From Mycobacterium sp. GA-2829 (GTDB taxonomy: Bacteria; Actinomycetota; Actinomycetes; Mycobacteriales; Mycobacteriaceae): DNA of 64,000 nucleotides. Shown piece after piece: positions 27,765 through 36,263 of this stretch. Each line of letters begins with the position of its first letter. The first letter of the stretch is position 1. The position numbers and the translations under genes were made by a program. Location: the NCBI RefSeq assembly GCF_001499965.1, contig NZ_LQIT01000067.1, forward strand, positions 62,001-126,000. Reading direction: 5' to 3'. The notes under the pieces are model-generated. The model did not search any database. It was not told where the DNA came from and worked only from the letters and a program-made list of their open reading frames with translations.

Positions 27765-28641
27765 GCGGGTCTTCGACGACGTCGACGACGTCATCGCCCG
27801 CTTCGACGAGCGCGACTACCTGCTGGACGCCGGCACCGCGACGGCGGTCTATCTCGCGGTGACGCTGGCCCGCCCGCTGCTACTCGAGGGTGAGCCCGGG
27901 GTGGGCAAGACGACGGCGGCGAAAACCCTTGCCGCCGTTCTGGGTGCGCCGTTGATCCGGCTGCAGTGTTACGAGGGGCTGACCGCGGGCGAGGCGCTAT
28001 ACGACTGGAACCATCAACGTCAGCTGTTGAGCATCCGCCTGGCCGAGGCCCGCGGGGAGGACATCGCCGAAACCGACCTGTACACCGAACGCTACCTGCT
28101 CGACCGGCCCATTCTGCGCTGTGTGCGCCACCGCGGCCCCACCCCGCCGGTCCTGCTGATCGACGAAATCGACCGCGCCGACGACGAATTCGAGGCGCTG
28201 CTGTTGGAGTTTCTCGGCGAGGCCGCCGTCACGGTGCCGGAGATCGGGACCTTCACCGCGCAGCGGCCGCCGATTGCGGTGCTCACCTCCAACCGCAGCC
28301 GCGACCTGCACGACGCCTTGCGTCGACGCTGCTTCTACCACTGGATCGACTATCCCCATCCCGAACGTGCCGTGGCGATTCTGCGTCGAACCGTGCCTGG
28401 CGCCACCACCGCGCTGGTCGAACAGGCCACCGACTTCGTCGGTGCGGCAAGGACTCTCGACCTCGACAAACCTCCCGGCATCGCGGAGACGATCGACTGG
28501 GTGGCCGCCCTGGCCACTCTCGGGGTGGCCGACCTGGCGGCATGCGGAGACCGGGGGCTCGCCGGGCTCAGCGCACTGGCCAAGACCCCCGACGACAGCG
28601 CCGCGCTGCACGACGCGCTGGCCGAGCACAGCTGGAATTGA
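27754..28641 (+). CDS. coxD: CoxD, MoxR-type AAA+ ATPase
   Basis: AAA+ chaperone of the MoxR group that builds the [CuSMoO2] site of CO dehydrogenase in characterised bacteria. The 295-residue protein has Walker A GEPGVGKTTAAK, Walker B VLLIDEIDRAD and sensor-1 PPIAVLTSNRSRDL, followed by the arginine-containing LRRRCFYHWIDYP. ATG at 27754 was chosen since the longer frame runs through the preceding gene. Its partner, the VWA protein CoxE, is encoded two genes downstream; MoxR ATPases commonly work with VWA proteins. A MobA-like gene that I recall at this place in M. tuberculosis (Rv0371c) is not present here. Confidence 0.92.
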   Translation: MATERVFDDVDDVIARFDERDYLLDAGTATAVYLAVTLARPLLLEGEPGVGKTTAAKTLAAVLGAPLIRLQCYEGLTAGEALYDWNHQRQLLSIRLAEARGEDIAETDLYTERYLLDRPILRCVRHRGPTPPVLLIDEIDRADDEFEALLLEFLGEAAVTVPEIGTFTAQRPPIAVLTSNRSRDLHDALRRRCFYHWIDYPHPERAVAILRRTVPGATTALVEQATDFVGAARTLDLDKPPGIAETIDWVAALATLGVADLAACGDRGLAGLSALAKTPDDSAALHDALAEHSWN

Positions 28642-28658
28642 CGTCAGGAAGGACGCCG

Positions 28659-29270
28659 ATGAAGATCGCCAACGAGTTCACCGTGCACGCGCCCATCGAG
28701 CGGGCGTGGGAGGTGCTCACCGACCTGGAACGAGTGATCCCTTTGATGCCCGGGGCGTCGCTGACCGGCCGCGACGGTGACGAGGTAGCCGGCAAGGTGA
28801 AGGTGAAGGTCGGGCCGGTCACCAGCGAGTTCAGCGGTAAGGTGCACTTCGTCGAGCAGGACCCGGGACTGCACCGCGCCGTCATCGACGGACGGGGCAA
28901 GGAGGCGCGCGGCACCGGGAACGCCGCGGCGACGGTGACTGCGCAACTGCGCGAGATCGGTGAGGGCACCCACGTCACCGTCGACACCGACCTCAAGATC
29001 GTCGGCAAGCTCGCACAGTTCGGCAGCGGGATGCTGCAGCAGGTGTCGGAGAAACTGCTTGGCGAGTTCGTCGAGTCGTTGGAGGCCGAACTCACCGCGG
29101 AGCCGGTCGGGGCAGTGGCGCCGCCGGTGACACAGCCGGCCGAGGAGGCCGCTCCCATCGACCTGCTGGCGGTGGCCGGAGGTACGGCGATCACCAAGTA
29201 CGTGCCCGTCGCGGTCGCCGCGATGGTGTCGGTGCTGCTGCTCGTGGTGCTGCGCCGACGCCGCGGATGA
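28659..29270 (+). CDS. coxG: CoxG, membrane-anchored SRPBCC-fold protein
   Basis: The 203-residue protein opens with a CoxG/SRPBCC domain (MKIANEFTVHAPIERAWEVL, LMPGASLTGRDGDEVAGKVK), a helix-grip fold with a hydrophobic pocket, and ends in a single membrane helix (YVPVAVAAMVSVLLLVVLRR). CoxG recruits CO dehydrogenase to the cytoplasmic membrane, where it delivers electrons to quinone. A Pro/Glu-rich linker of about 20 residues joins domain and helix. ATG at 28659 has AGGAAGGA upstream; the gene overlaps coxE by 4 bp. It corresponds to Rv0369c. Confidence 0.91.
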   Translation: MKIANEFTVHAPIERAWEVLTDLERVIPLMPGASLTGRDGDEVAGKVKVKVGPVTSEFSGKVHFVEQDPGLHRAVIDGRGKEARGTGNAAATVTAQLREIGEGTHVTVDTDLKIVGKLAQFGSGMLQQVSEKLLGEFVESLEAELTAEPVGAVAPPVTQPAEEAAPIDLLAVAGGTAITKYVPVAVAAMVSVLLLVVLRRRRG

Positions 29271-30460
29271 GCCGGCCCCTGCTGCTGCCCGGTGTCGATC
29301 TCGCGGCCCTGGCGGTGGCACTGGTGGCCCGGCTGCGTGGCGGCGGGGTGGCGGTGTCGGCCGGTGGCCCTGCCGATTTCGTGTCCGCGATGACGGAGTT
29401 GGCGCCACGCGACCGGGACACGCTGTACTGGGCGGCGCGGCTGACCCTGGTGAACCGTGCCGACGATCTCGAGACGTTCGATCGCGTCTTCGCCGCCGTG
29501 TTCGCCGATGCCGTGCTCGGGGTGGATCCGCTGTCGCTGCACCGCAGTCCGGGCGAACCGGTGGCGTCGGGCCCGGCGACGCGCGCCGGCGCGGGGCCAC
29601 CACTCGAGGCGGAGGGCCTACCGTGGCTCACCCGACCGGCGGGGCTGACGGCGGCTTCGGAGGCGCAGAGCACCCTGACATTGCCGGAGCTGCTACCCAG
29701 TCGGATCATCGCGAGCGCCGACGAACCGTTCGACCGGTTCGACGCCGAGGATCTGCGGCTGCTCGGCCGCTGGCTCGAACAGACCGCGCCGCACTGGCCG
29801 CGCCGTCACACGCTGCGTCGCGAGCCGCACCGGCACGGTCGGCGCGTCGACCTGCGGGCCACGATCCGCGAGTCCCGTCGCACCGGCTGGGAGACGGCGC
29901 GTCTGACCCGCACCCGCCGTTGCGCGCGGGAGCGGCGCATCGTGCTCGTATGCGATGTCAGCCGGTCGATGCAGCCCTACGCCGCGGTGTATCTGCACCT
30001 GTTGCGGGCGGCCGCGATGCGCGGTGGTCGCATGCGGCCCGAGGTGTTCGTGTTCTCGACCTCCCTGACCCGGCTCACGCCGATGCTCGCCCACCGATCC
30101 CCGGAGACGGCGCTGGCGCGGGTGAACGCGACGGTCACCGACCGCTACGGCGGGACGCATGTCGGTGCCAACCTGGCCGCACTGCTCTCGGGTGCGCATG
30201 GAGCGGCGCTGCGCGGTGCGGTCGTCGTGATCGCCTCCGACGGGTGGGACAGCGACCCGCCCGAGGTCCTCGACCACGCCATGGCGCGGTTGCGCCGTCG
30301 GGCGCATCGGGTGGTGTGGCTGAACCCGCGCGCCGCCCAGCCCGGGTTCCGCCCGCTCGCCGGGGCGATGGCCGCCGCGCTGCCGTACTGCGATCTAGTT
30401 CTGCCGGCGCAGTCACTGCGCGGGATGCGGGAGCTGTTCGCGGCGTTGACTGAACTGTGA
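29267..30460 (+). CDS. coxE: CoxE, von Willebrand factor A-domain protein
   Basis: Partner of the CoxD ATPase in maturing the Mo-Cu site. The 397-residue protein has an N-terminal helical part and a C-terminal VWA domain with an intact MIDAS: VCDVSRSMQPY (DxSxS), then DRYGGTHVGANL and IASDGWDSDPPEV. The linker before the VWA domain is strongly basic (RRHTLRREPHRHGRRV). ATG at 29267 overlaps the coxG stop. It is the last clear CO dehydrogenase gene; the next gene starts 26 bp on but belongs to an unrelated family. It corresponds to Rv0368c. Confidence 0.91.
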   Translation: MSRPLLLPGVDLAALAVALVARLRGGGVAVSAGGPADFVSAMTELAPRDRDTLYWAARLTLVNRADDLETFDRVFAAVFADAVLGVDPLSLHRSPGEPVASGPATRAGAGPPLEAEGLPWLTRPAGLTAASEAQSTLTLPELLPSRIIASADEPFDRFDAEDLRLLGRWLEQTAPHWPRRHTLRREPHRHGRRVDLRATIRESRRTGWETARLTRTRRCARERRIVLVCDVSRSMQPYAAVYLHLLRAAAMRGGRMRPEVFVFSTSLTRLTPMLAHRSPETALARVNATVTDRYGGTHVGANLAALLSGAHGAALRGAVVVIASDGWDSDPPEVLDHAMARLRRRAHRVVWLNPRAAQPGFRPLAGAMAAALPYCDLVLPAQSLRGMRELFAALTEL

Positions 30461-30486
30461 CACCCCGATCTGCGATGCTGAGCGCC

Positions 30487-31329
30487 ATGGATCAGTTCCG
30501 GCGCGACGGCCTGGTGTTCGATGTGCGTGACGAGGGACCCGCCGACGGTCCCGTGGTGGTGCTGCTGCACGGCTTCCCGCAGCGCAACAGCAGTTGGGGC
30601 TCGATCATCGAGCGGCTCACCGCGCAGGGCTACCGCTGCCTGGCGCCCAACCAGCGGGGGTACTCGCCCGGCGCGCGGCCGCGGCGGCGCCGCGACTACC
30701 GCATCCCGGAGCTGGTCGCCGACGTCGGCGCGCTGATCGACGCGAGTGGCGCCGACCGGGTGCACGTCGTCGGCCACGACTGGGGCGCCGCGGTGGCCTG
30801 GGGAGTCGCCGCGGAGTATCCCGAGCGCCTCGCCACGGTGGTGCCGGTGTCGGTGCCGCATCCGGCGGCGTTCCTCAAGGCGATCGCGACCAGCAAGCAG
30901 GGCCTGGCGTCCTGGTACATGTACTTCTTCCAGCTGCCGTTCGTGCCCGAACTGCTGCTGACCCGACGCGATGGTGCCTTGGCGAAGGCGGCGCTGACCC
31001 GGATGGGGCAGAGTGCCGCGGCGGCCGACCGCGATGTCGCGGCGATGCGGGAACCGGGCGCACTGACCGCGGGCATCAACTGGTATCGCGGGATGCCGCT
31101 GATGGATCCGCGCGCGACCGGTGGCAAGGTCAAGGTGCCGACGATGTTCGTGTGGAGCGACAACGATCCGGCGTTGCTGGCCAAGGGCGCCTACGACACC
31201 GCGCGGTACGTGGCGGGGGAGTACCGGTTCGAGGTGATGACCGGTGCGTCGCATTGGATTCCCGAGGAGCGGCCCGACGAGCTCGCGGCGTTGCTGCTGG
31301 AGTGGTTCGCAGCACACCCGACGGTGTGA
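30487..31329 (+). CDS. Alpha/beta hydrolase, epoxide-hydrolase-like
   Basis: The 280-residue enzyme shows the soluble epoxide hydrolase pattern: oxyanion-hole HGFPQRNSSWG, nucleophile elbow VVGHDWGAAVAW with Asp as nucleophile, cap-domain NWYRGMPL with the substrate-activating Tyr, and the catalytic His in GASHWIPEERP. It probably opens small epoxides or dehalogenates; the substrate is unknown. ATG at 30487 was chosen over GTG at 30457, which would add ten residues unlike the family. It follows coxE by 26 bp and could be cotranscribed, but shares no pathway logic with CO oxidation. Confidence 0.87.
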   Translation: MDQFRRDGLVFDVRDEGPADGPVVVLLHGFPQRNSSWGSIIERLTAQGYRCLAPNQRGYSPGARPRRRRDYRIPELVADVGALIDASGADRVHVVGHDWGAAVAWGVAAEYPERLATVVPVSVPHPAAFLKAIATSKQGLASWYMYFFQLPFVPELLLTRRDGALAKAALTRMGQSAAAADRDVAAMREPGALTAGINWYRGMPLMDPRATGGKVKVPTMFVWSDNDPALLAKGAYDTARYVAGEYRFEVMTGASHWIPEERPDELAALLLEWFAAHPTV

Positions 31330-31358
31330 GATCCGCGGGGCCGGGTTAGGTTGAGGCG

Positions 31359-32270
31359 GTGACGGATTCCGGCAAGCCCAGCATCGCGTTCCCTTCTCGT
31401 ATCGGTGTCTGGTGGGCCAGTGAGACCTGGTCGATCACCGACGCGCAGGACGTCGCCCGCGAGGTCGAGGCGCTCGGCTTCGGCTCGCTGTTCATCCCGG
31501 AGGTGGCGGGCAAGGAGGTCCTGACGCAGTCGGCGGCGTTCCTGGCCGCCACCGACCGGCTGGTGGTCGGCACCGGGATCGCGAACATCCACGTTCGGCT
31601 GCCCTCGGCCGCCGAGACCGGGGGGCGCACCCTCAATGCGCTGCACCCCGAGCGGTTCGTGCTCGGGCTCGGCGTCAGCCACGCCCCGCTGGTCGAACAC
31701 GCGATGGGCAAGACGTACGCCAAACCGCTGGCCACGATGCGGGACTACCTCGAGAAGATGGCGTCGGTGTCCGACGCGATCGAGCCCGGTGCGCCGCGGC
31801 CGACGCGGCTGCTGGCCGCGCTCGGCCCGAAGATGATCGAGCTGTCGGGCACCCACGCCGACGGTGCGCATCCCTATCTCGTCACGCCGGGGCAGACCCG
31901 CACCACCCGCGAGATCCTCGGGCCGGACAAGTGGATCGTCTCGGAGCAGGCGGTGGCGATCGGCGGCGACGACGCCGACCGGTTGCGCCGCGCGCACCAG
32001 CACCTCGACGTGTACAGCGGGCTGCCGAACTACCGGAATTCGTGGCTGCGCCAGGGCTTCGACGAATCGGATCTGGTGCGCGGCGGATCGGACCGGTTGG
32101 CCCGGGCAATCGTCGGTATGGGTTCGGTCGACGAGGCCGCCGCGTCGGTGACCGCGCATCTGGACGCCGGCGCCGACCATGTGGTGCTGCAGGTGCTCGG
32201 CGACAACCCGATGGCCGATCCGCGGCCCGCGCTGCGCGAGCTGGCCGACGCGCTGGGGCTCAAGAGTTAG
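31359..32270 (+). CDS. LLM-class F420-dependent oxidoreductase
   Basis: The 303-residue protein belongs to the luciferase-like monooxygenase family; typical stretches are GFGSLFIPEVAGKE, LVVGTGIANIHVRLPSAAET and ERFVLGLGVSHAPL, followed by THADGAHPYLVTPGQTR. Many mycobacterial members use F420H2 made by Fgd1, whose gene lies at 63094; F420 rather than FMN use is an inference. GTG at 31359 fits the family N-terminus. Its last 11 bases overlap the end of the convergent SDR gene. Confidence 0.85.
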   Translation: MTDSGKPSIAFPSRIGVWWASETWSITDAQDVAREVEALGFGSLFIPEVAGKEVLTQSAAFLAATDRLVVGTGIANIHVRLPSAAETGGRTLNALHPERFVLGLGVSHAPLVEHAMGKTYAKPLATMRDYLEKMASVSDAIEPGAPRPTRLLAALGPKMIELSGTHADGAHPYLVTPGQTRTTREILGPDKWIVSEQAVAIGGDDADRLRRAHQHLDVYSGLPNYRNSWLRQGFDESDLVRGGSDRLARAIVGMGSVDEAAASVTAHLDAGADHVVLQVLGDNPMADPRPALRELADALGLKS

Positions 32271-32934
32271 ACAGCCCCGCCTTCACGGCACGGGTCGCCG
32301 CGTCGCCGATGATCTCGTCTTCGCCGGCGAACAGTCCGTCGAGCGCGAGCTTCGCGACCACACCGGGATCGGTCTTCTGGTCGGCCGGGATATAGGGGAC
32401 CATGTCGGTGTCCATGTAACCGACGTGCAGCGCGGCGACGTGAATCCCTCTCGGCCCCAACTCGGTTCGTACCGCATCGGTCATCGCCCACCCGGCGGCC
32501 TTCGCGGCGGCGTACGCACCGCTGGTCGGCGGATGCGCCCAGGACAGGATCGAGAGGACGTTGAGGATGTTGCCGCCGCCGTTGCGTTCGACGATCGGGG
32601 CGAACGCCCGGATGACCTGCAGGGTGCCGAAGTAGTGGGTCTCCATCTCCAGGCGGATGTCGGCGAGGTCGCCGTCGAGGAGCGTCGACCGGGTCGAGAC
32701 GCCTGCGTTGTTGATCACGACGTTGACGTCACTCGCGAATTCGGCGGCGCGGCTGATGGATTCGGGATCGGTGATGTCGAGTTGCACCGGGATGGCTCCG
32801 GGTAGGTCGACGGTCTCGGGACGGCGGGCGCCGGCGTAGACCTTGGCGCCACGGGCGAGCAGTTGTTCGGCGAAGCGGCGGCCCAGTCCGCGGTTGGCCC
32901 CGCTGACCAGGGCGACGACGTTCTCGGTGTTCAC
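32260..32934 (-). CDS. Short-chain dehydrogenase/reductase
   Basis: NAD(P)-dependent oxidoreductase of 224 residues, at the short end for the family. Motifs: SGANRGLGRRF (cofactor), INNAGVS, and the catalytic SILSWAHPPTSGAYAAAK with Tyr-x3-Lys. The C-terminal part after the active site is brief. It lies 32 bp downstream of the VOC gene on the same strand, so the two likely form a small operon controlled from the 33411-33546 gap. The 3' end overlaps the convergent LLM gene by 11 bp. Confidence 0.88.
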   Translation of the reverse strand: MNTENVVALVSGANRGLGRRFAEQLLARGAKVYAGARRPETVDLPGAIPVQLDITDPESISRAAEFASDVNVVINNAGVSTRSTLLDGDLADIRLEMETHYFGTLQVIRAFAPIVERNGGGNILNVLSILSWAHPPTSGAYAAAKAAGWAMTDAVRTELGPRGIHVAALHVGYMDTDMVPYIPADQKTDPGVVAKLALDGLFAGEDEIIGDAATRAVKAGLSNS

Positions 32935-32966
32935 GATGTGCTCCTTGGGTTGTGTCTCAATGGTTT

Positions 32967-33410
32967 TCAGCGGCCGGGCAGGCGATCGGTGATCTCCTGC
33001 AGGATCCAGCCGTTACCGTCCGGGTCGGAGAACGACGCGAACGACGAATAACTGCGGCGCTGCGGGTCGGGCCCGGGTATCCGGGCCGCGGGGTCCGCAT
33101 GGTTGAACACGCCCGTCGGATCGTGGAAGACCTCACTCACCTCGACGCCGCGTTCGGCGATTTCGGTGCGGGCGGCCTCGATGTCCTCGACCACCAAGTA
33201 CAACCCCTGGGACGAACCGGGTGTCGCGGTACTGACACCTTCGCCGAAGATCACCGACGCGGCCGATCCGGGTGGCGTCAGCTGCACGACCCGATAACCC
33301 TCTGCCACAGGGAAATCCGCGTCCAGCCGCCAGCCGAGCGTTTGATAGAAGTCCTTCGCCTTGTCAACATCGGAGACCGGCAGTACGACGACTTCGAGTT
33401 TCATGTCCAT
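32967..33410 (-). CDS. VOC-superfamily (glyoxalase-like) protein
   Basis: The 147-residue protein has two beta-alpha-beta-beta-beta repeats of the vicinal oxygen chelate fold: KLEVVVLPVSDVDKAKDFYQ, LGWRLDADFP, QGLYLVVEDIEAARTEIAER, and SFSDPDGNGWILQEI with the C-terminal Glu that often binds metal. The reaction cannot be assigned. Two nearby ATGs are possible (33410 and 33404); AGGA precedes the first. It is the first gene of a pair with the SDR and is preceded by two palindromes. Confidence 0.84.
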   Translation of the reverse strand: MDMKLEVVVLPVSDVDKAKDFYQTLGWRLDADFPVAEGYRVVQLTPPGSAASVIFGEGVSTATPGSSQGLYLVVEDIEAARTEIAERGVEVSEVFHDPTGVFNHADPAARIPGPDPQRRSYSSFASFSDPDGNGWILQEITDRLPGR

Positions 33411-33428
33411 GACAGTTCCTACGATTCT

Positions 33429-33477
33429 GCCGGTCCGCACCGGCGTGCTCGGGGGAACGCCGGAGGTGGCGGCGTTC
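33429..33477. promoter_or_regulatory. Two palindromes upstream of the VOC-SDR pair
   Basis: GCCGGT-CCGC-ACCGGC (33429-33444) and GAACGCCG-N7-CGGCGTTC (33455-33477, perfect 8-bp arms) lie 19-67 bp upstream of the VOC start, between it and the divergent MBL gene. They may be an operator or a 5' leader hairpin; no local regulator gene is present. Confidence 0.45.
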
Positions 33478-33546
33478 ATTCCCGGGCCGTTCGTCGCGGG
33501 TCGTCGGTAGTCTCACCAGGCAGCACTCGACGATCGGAGGCCGCCC

Positions 33547-34365
33547 ATGACCACCGTCCCGATCACCGCGGACCGGCACCCGTTCGCCGTGGGCGTCGTC
33601 GGCGGCCCGACCGTCGTGATCGACTACGGCCGAACACGTTTCGTCACGGACCCGACGTTCGACGAACCGCACGACTTCGGGACCATGGCCAAGCTCGAAC
33701 CGCCCGCAGTGCCTGCCTCCGCGCTCGGTGCGGTCGACGCGGTGCTGCTCAGCCACGACGATCACCACGACAACCTCGACACCTCCGGACGGCAGTGGGC
33801 GACCACGGCGACGCCGTTGATCGTCACCGGTCCCGGCGCCGCCTCCCGCCTCGGCACTCCTGCCATGGGTCTCGAGACCTGGGCGAGCACCGAGCTCCCG
33901 CGTTCGGACGCCGCCGGAACGGTCACCGTCACCGCGGTCCCCGCCGTCCACGGTCCGCTCGACGGCACTCGCGATGCGTCCGGACACGTCAACGCCGAGG
34001 TCACCGGGTTCGTCCTGCAGGCGTCCGGGCTCCCGACGGTGTACGTCAGCGGGGACAACGCCTCCCTGCTCCCCGTCGTGCAGATCGCGCGGCGGTTCCC
34101 TGACCTCGACGTCGCGGTGCTGTTCGCCGGCGCGTCGCGGCTGCCGAGCAAGAACCGCGGCAGGCCGTTGACGCTGACCGGTCCCCGCGCAGCGGATGTC
34201 ATTGCCGCACTTGGTGTTTCACGGGTGGTAATCGCCCACATCGCGGGCTGGTCGATCTATAGCGAGACCATCACCGACGTGCGGACCGCATTCGACGAGG
34301 CGGGGTTGGCCGACCGCATCGTGTCCGGCGCCGCCGGGGCGTGGTCGATCTGCGAGGAAGGGTGA
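33547..34365 (+). CDS. MBL-fold (UlaG-like) metallo-hydrolase family protein
   Basis: The 272-residue protein has the metallo-beta-lactamase fold as found in UlaG-type members: VVIDYGRTRFVTDPTF, the metal-loop VDAVLLSHDDHHDNLD, VPAVHGPLD, PTVYVSGDNAS and a late VVIAHIAGWS. In the metal loop the classical HxHxDH is replaced by HDDHHDN, so the third position is Asp instead of His; related proteins with HxxHxDN exist, but metal binding here should be regarded as unproven. ATG at 33547 has GGAGG upstream. It diverges from the VOC-SDR pair. No substrate can be named. Confidence 0.78.
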   Translation: MTTVPITADRHPFAVGVVGGPTVVIDYGRTRFVTDPTFDEPHDFGTMAKLEPPAVPASALGAVDAVLLSHDDHHDNLDTSGRQWATTATPLIVTGPGAASRLGTPAMGLETWASTELPRSDAAGTVTVTAVPAVHGPLDGTRDASGHVNAEVTGFVLQASGLPTVYVSGDNASLLPVVQIARRFPDLDVAVLFAGASRLPSKNRGRPLTLTGPRAADVIAALGVSRVVIAHIAGWSIYSETITDVRTAFDEAGLADRIVSGAAGAWSICEEG

Positions 34366-34462
34366 ACCTCCCAGCAGAGAGGGAACCGGTCGTAGTGATC
34401 CGGACGCCGGCGGGGGCCGCGGCTGTTCCTGGGAGCATCATCCCCATGAGAGGAGCGCCGAG

Positions 34463-35485
34463 ATGACCACACCGCTGACCGACCTGGGTGTCCGGCTACC
34501 CGTGATCGCCGCCCCGATGGCGGGGGGCGCCACCACCACCGCGATGGTGATCGCCGCGGCGGGCGCGGGCAGCCTGGGGCTGCTGGCCGCCGGTTACAAG
34601 AAACCCGATGCGCTGCAGGCCGAGATCGCGACGGTGCGGGCTGCGTCGGTGCCGTTCGGCGTCAACGTGTTCGCCCCGAACCCGGTGCCGATCGACGCCG
34701 AGGACTACCGCCGGTACGCCGCGGCCCTGCAGCCCGACGCCGACCGCTACGGCCTCACGCTGCCCGGCGAACCGATCGACGACGACGACGCATTCGCCGC
34801 GAAGATCGACCTGCTGCGCGCTGACCCCGTGCCAATCGTGAGCTTCACCTTCGGCCTCCCCGACATCGACGTCATCCGCGGCCTGCAGCGGGCCGGCACG
34901 ACCGTCGTGCAGACCGTCACCTCCGCTGATGAAGCCGAGGCCGCCGCCGCGGCCGGCGTCGACATGCTCGCCGTGCAGGCCTCGGTCGCGGGCGGGCACT
35001 CGGGCACGTTCACCCCTGACCGCATGCCCACCCCACTTACGCTGACCGAACTCGTCGGCCAGATCGCGACCACCACGCGGCTCCCGGTCATCGCGGCCGG
35101 GGGACTGGCCACCGCGGCCGACGTCGCCGCCGTCCTGCATTCCGGCGCCGTCGCCGCGGCCGTCGGCACCGTGCTGCTGCGCGCCGAGGAGAGCGGCGCC
35201 TCGGCCACCCACAAAGCCGCGCTGGCCGACCCGTCGCGCACCGGGACCGTCCTCACCCGCGCCTTCACCGGACGGCCCGCGCGCGGACTGCGCAACGGGT
35301 TCATCGACCGGTTCGAGGCGTCGGCGCCGCTCGGTTATCCCGCCATCCATCACCTGACCAGCCCGCTGCGCAAGGCCGCGGCCGCCGCCGGGGAGGCCGA
35401 TCTGGTGCACCTGTGGGCGGGCACCGGCTACCGGCACGCCGCCGAACAGCCGACGGCGGCGATCCTGACCGGACTGGCGTCCTAG
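34463..35485 (+). CDS. Nitronate monooxygenase-family flavoprotein
   Basis: FMN-binding TIM-barrel protein of 340 residues, related to nitronate monooxygenases (2-nitropropane dioxygenase) that detoxify alkyl nitronates. Family marks: APMAGGATTTAMVIAAAGAG at the N-terminus, FGVNVFAPNP, and QASVAGGHSGTF with the active-site His, then LPVIAAGGLATAADV for phosphate binding. ATG at 34463 has AGGAG six bases upstream. Its stop TAG shares CTAG (35482-35485) with the convergent DedA gene. Confidence 0.9.
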   Translation: MTTPLTDLGVRLPVIAAPMAGGATTTAMVIAAAGAGSLGLLAAGYKKPDALQAEIATVRAASVPFGVNVFAPNPVPIDAEDYRRYAAALQPDADRYGLTLPGEPIDDDDAFAAKIDLLRADPVPIVSFTFGLPDIDVIRGLQRAGTTVVQTVTSADEAEAAAAAGVDMLAVQASVAGGHSGTFTPDRMPTPLTLTELVGQIATTTRLPVIAAGGLATAADVAAVLHSGAVAAAVGTVLLRAEESGASATHKAALADPSRTGTVLTRAFTGRPARGLRNGFIDRFEASAPLGYPAIHHLTSPLRKAAAAAGEADLVHLWAGTGYRHAAEQPTAAILTGLAS

Positions 35486-36177
35486 GCCGGGTCGACCGGC
35501 GGGGCGGCGATGCCTGCGCGCTTGGCGGCGCGGCGCCGCTTGTAGTACTCGATGAACATCGGCGCCACGGACGCCAGCACGATCGCGATGAAGATCGGTT
35601 CGAGCAGCTTCTGGATGATCTCGAACTGGCCGAGCCAGTAACCGAGCAGCGTGAGCCCGACACCCCACACCACCGCGCCGAGGATGTTGAACAGCGCGAA
35701 CACGGGGTAGCTCATCCGAGCGGCGCCCGCGGTCAGCGGGGCCAGTGTGCGCACGATCGGGACGAACCGCGCGATCACGATCGCGAACGGGCCGCGGGTC
35801 TCGAAGAACAGATGCGCCTCGTCGAGATACTTCTGCTTGAGGAACCGGGCGTCCGGTTTGAACATCGCGGTCCCGACGTTGCGGCCGAGCCAGTAGCCGA
35901 CCTGGCCACCCAGGATGGCGGCGATCGGGATGAACACCAGCAGCTGCCACAGCTGGAAGTTGATCGTCTCCCCGCCCTGTTCGGCGATCGAGGCCGTGCC
36001 CGCGGCCAGCATGCCCGCCACGAACAGCAGCGAATCGCCCGGCAGGATCGGGAACAGCACCCCGGATTCGACGAAGATCACGACCAGCAGCCCGACCAGC
36101 GCCCAGGTGCCGAAGTATCCGAGCAACGTCATCGGATCCAAAAAGTCCGGCATGAGGGCCAAGTGGGTGGTCGTCAT
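35482..36177 (-). CDS. DedA-family membrane protein
   Basis: Integral membrane protein of 231 residues with about five or six helices and the DedA hallmarks VESGVLFPILPGDSLLFVAG and the basic FARFVPIVRTLAPLTAGAAR-like segment (ARFVPIVRTLAPL). DedA proteins recycle polyprenyl-phosphate or phosphatidylethanolamine across the membrane and support pH and drug tolerance. It corresponds to Rv0364. The ATG at 36177 lies 86 bp from the divergent alcohol dehydrogenase start. The C-terminus is basic (YYKRRRAAKRAG) and presumably cytosolic. Confidence 0.92.
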   Translation of the reverse strand: MTTTHLALMPDFLDPMTLLGYFGTWALVGLLVVIFVESGVLFPILPGDSLLFVAGMLAAGTASIAEQGGETINFQLWQLLVFIPIAAILGGQVGYWLGRNVGTAMFKPDARFLKQKYLDEAHLFFETRGPFAIVIARFVPIVRTLAPLTAGAARMSYPVFALFNILGAVVWGVGLTLLGYWLGQFEIIQKLLEPIFIAIVLASVAPMFIEYYKRRRAAKRAGIAAPPVDPA

Positions 36178-36263
36178 GGGTACCCAAGATACCGGGCGGA
36201 AATTGCAGCTAGCCGGTACGCAATCACGCGACGGCGTCCCATGATCGTCATTACTGTCTGATC

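Noticed and set aside
36178..36263. A riboswitch or leader before the alcohol dehydrogenase gene
   Set aside because: Only short GGTACC/CCGGTA-like repeats are present in 86 bp; no structured element could be supported.
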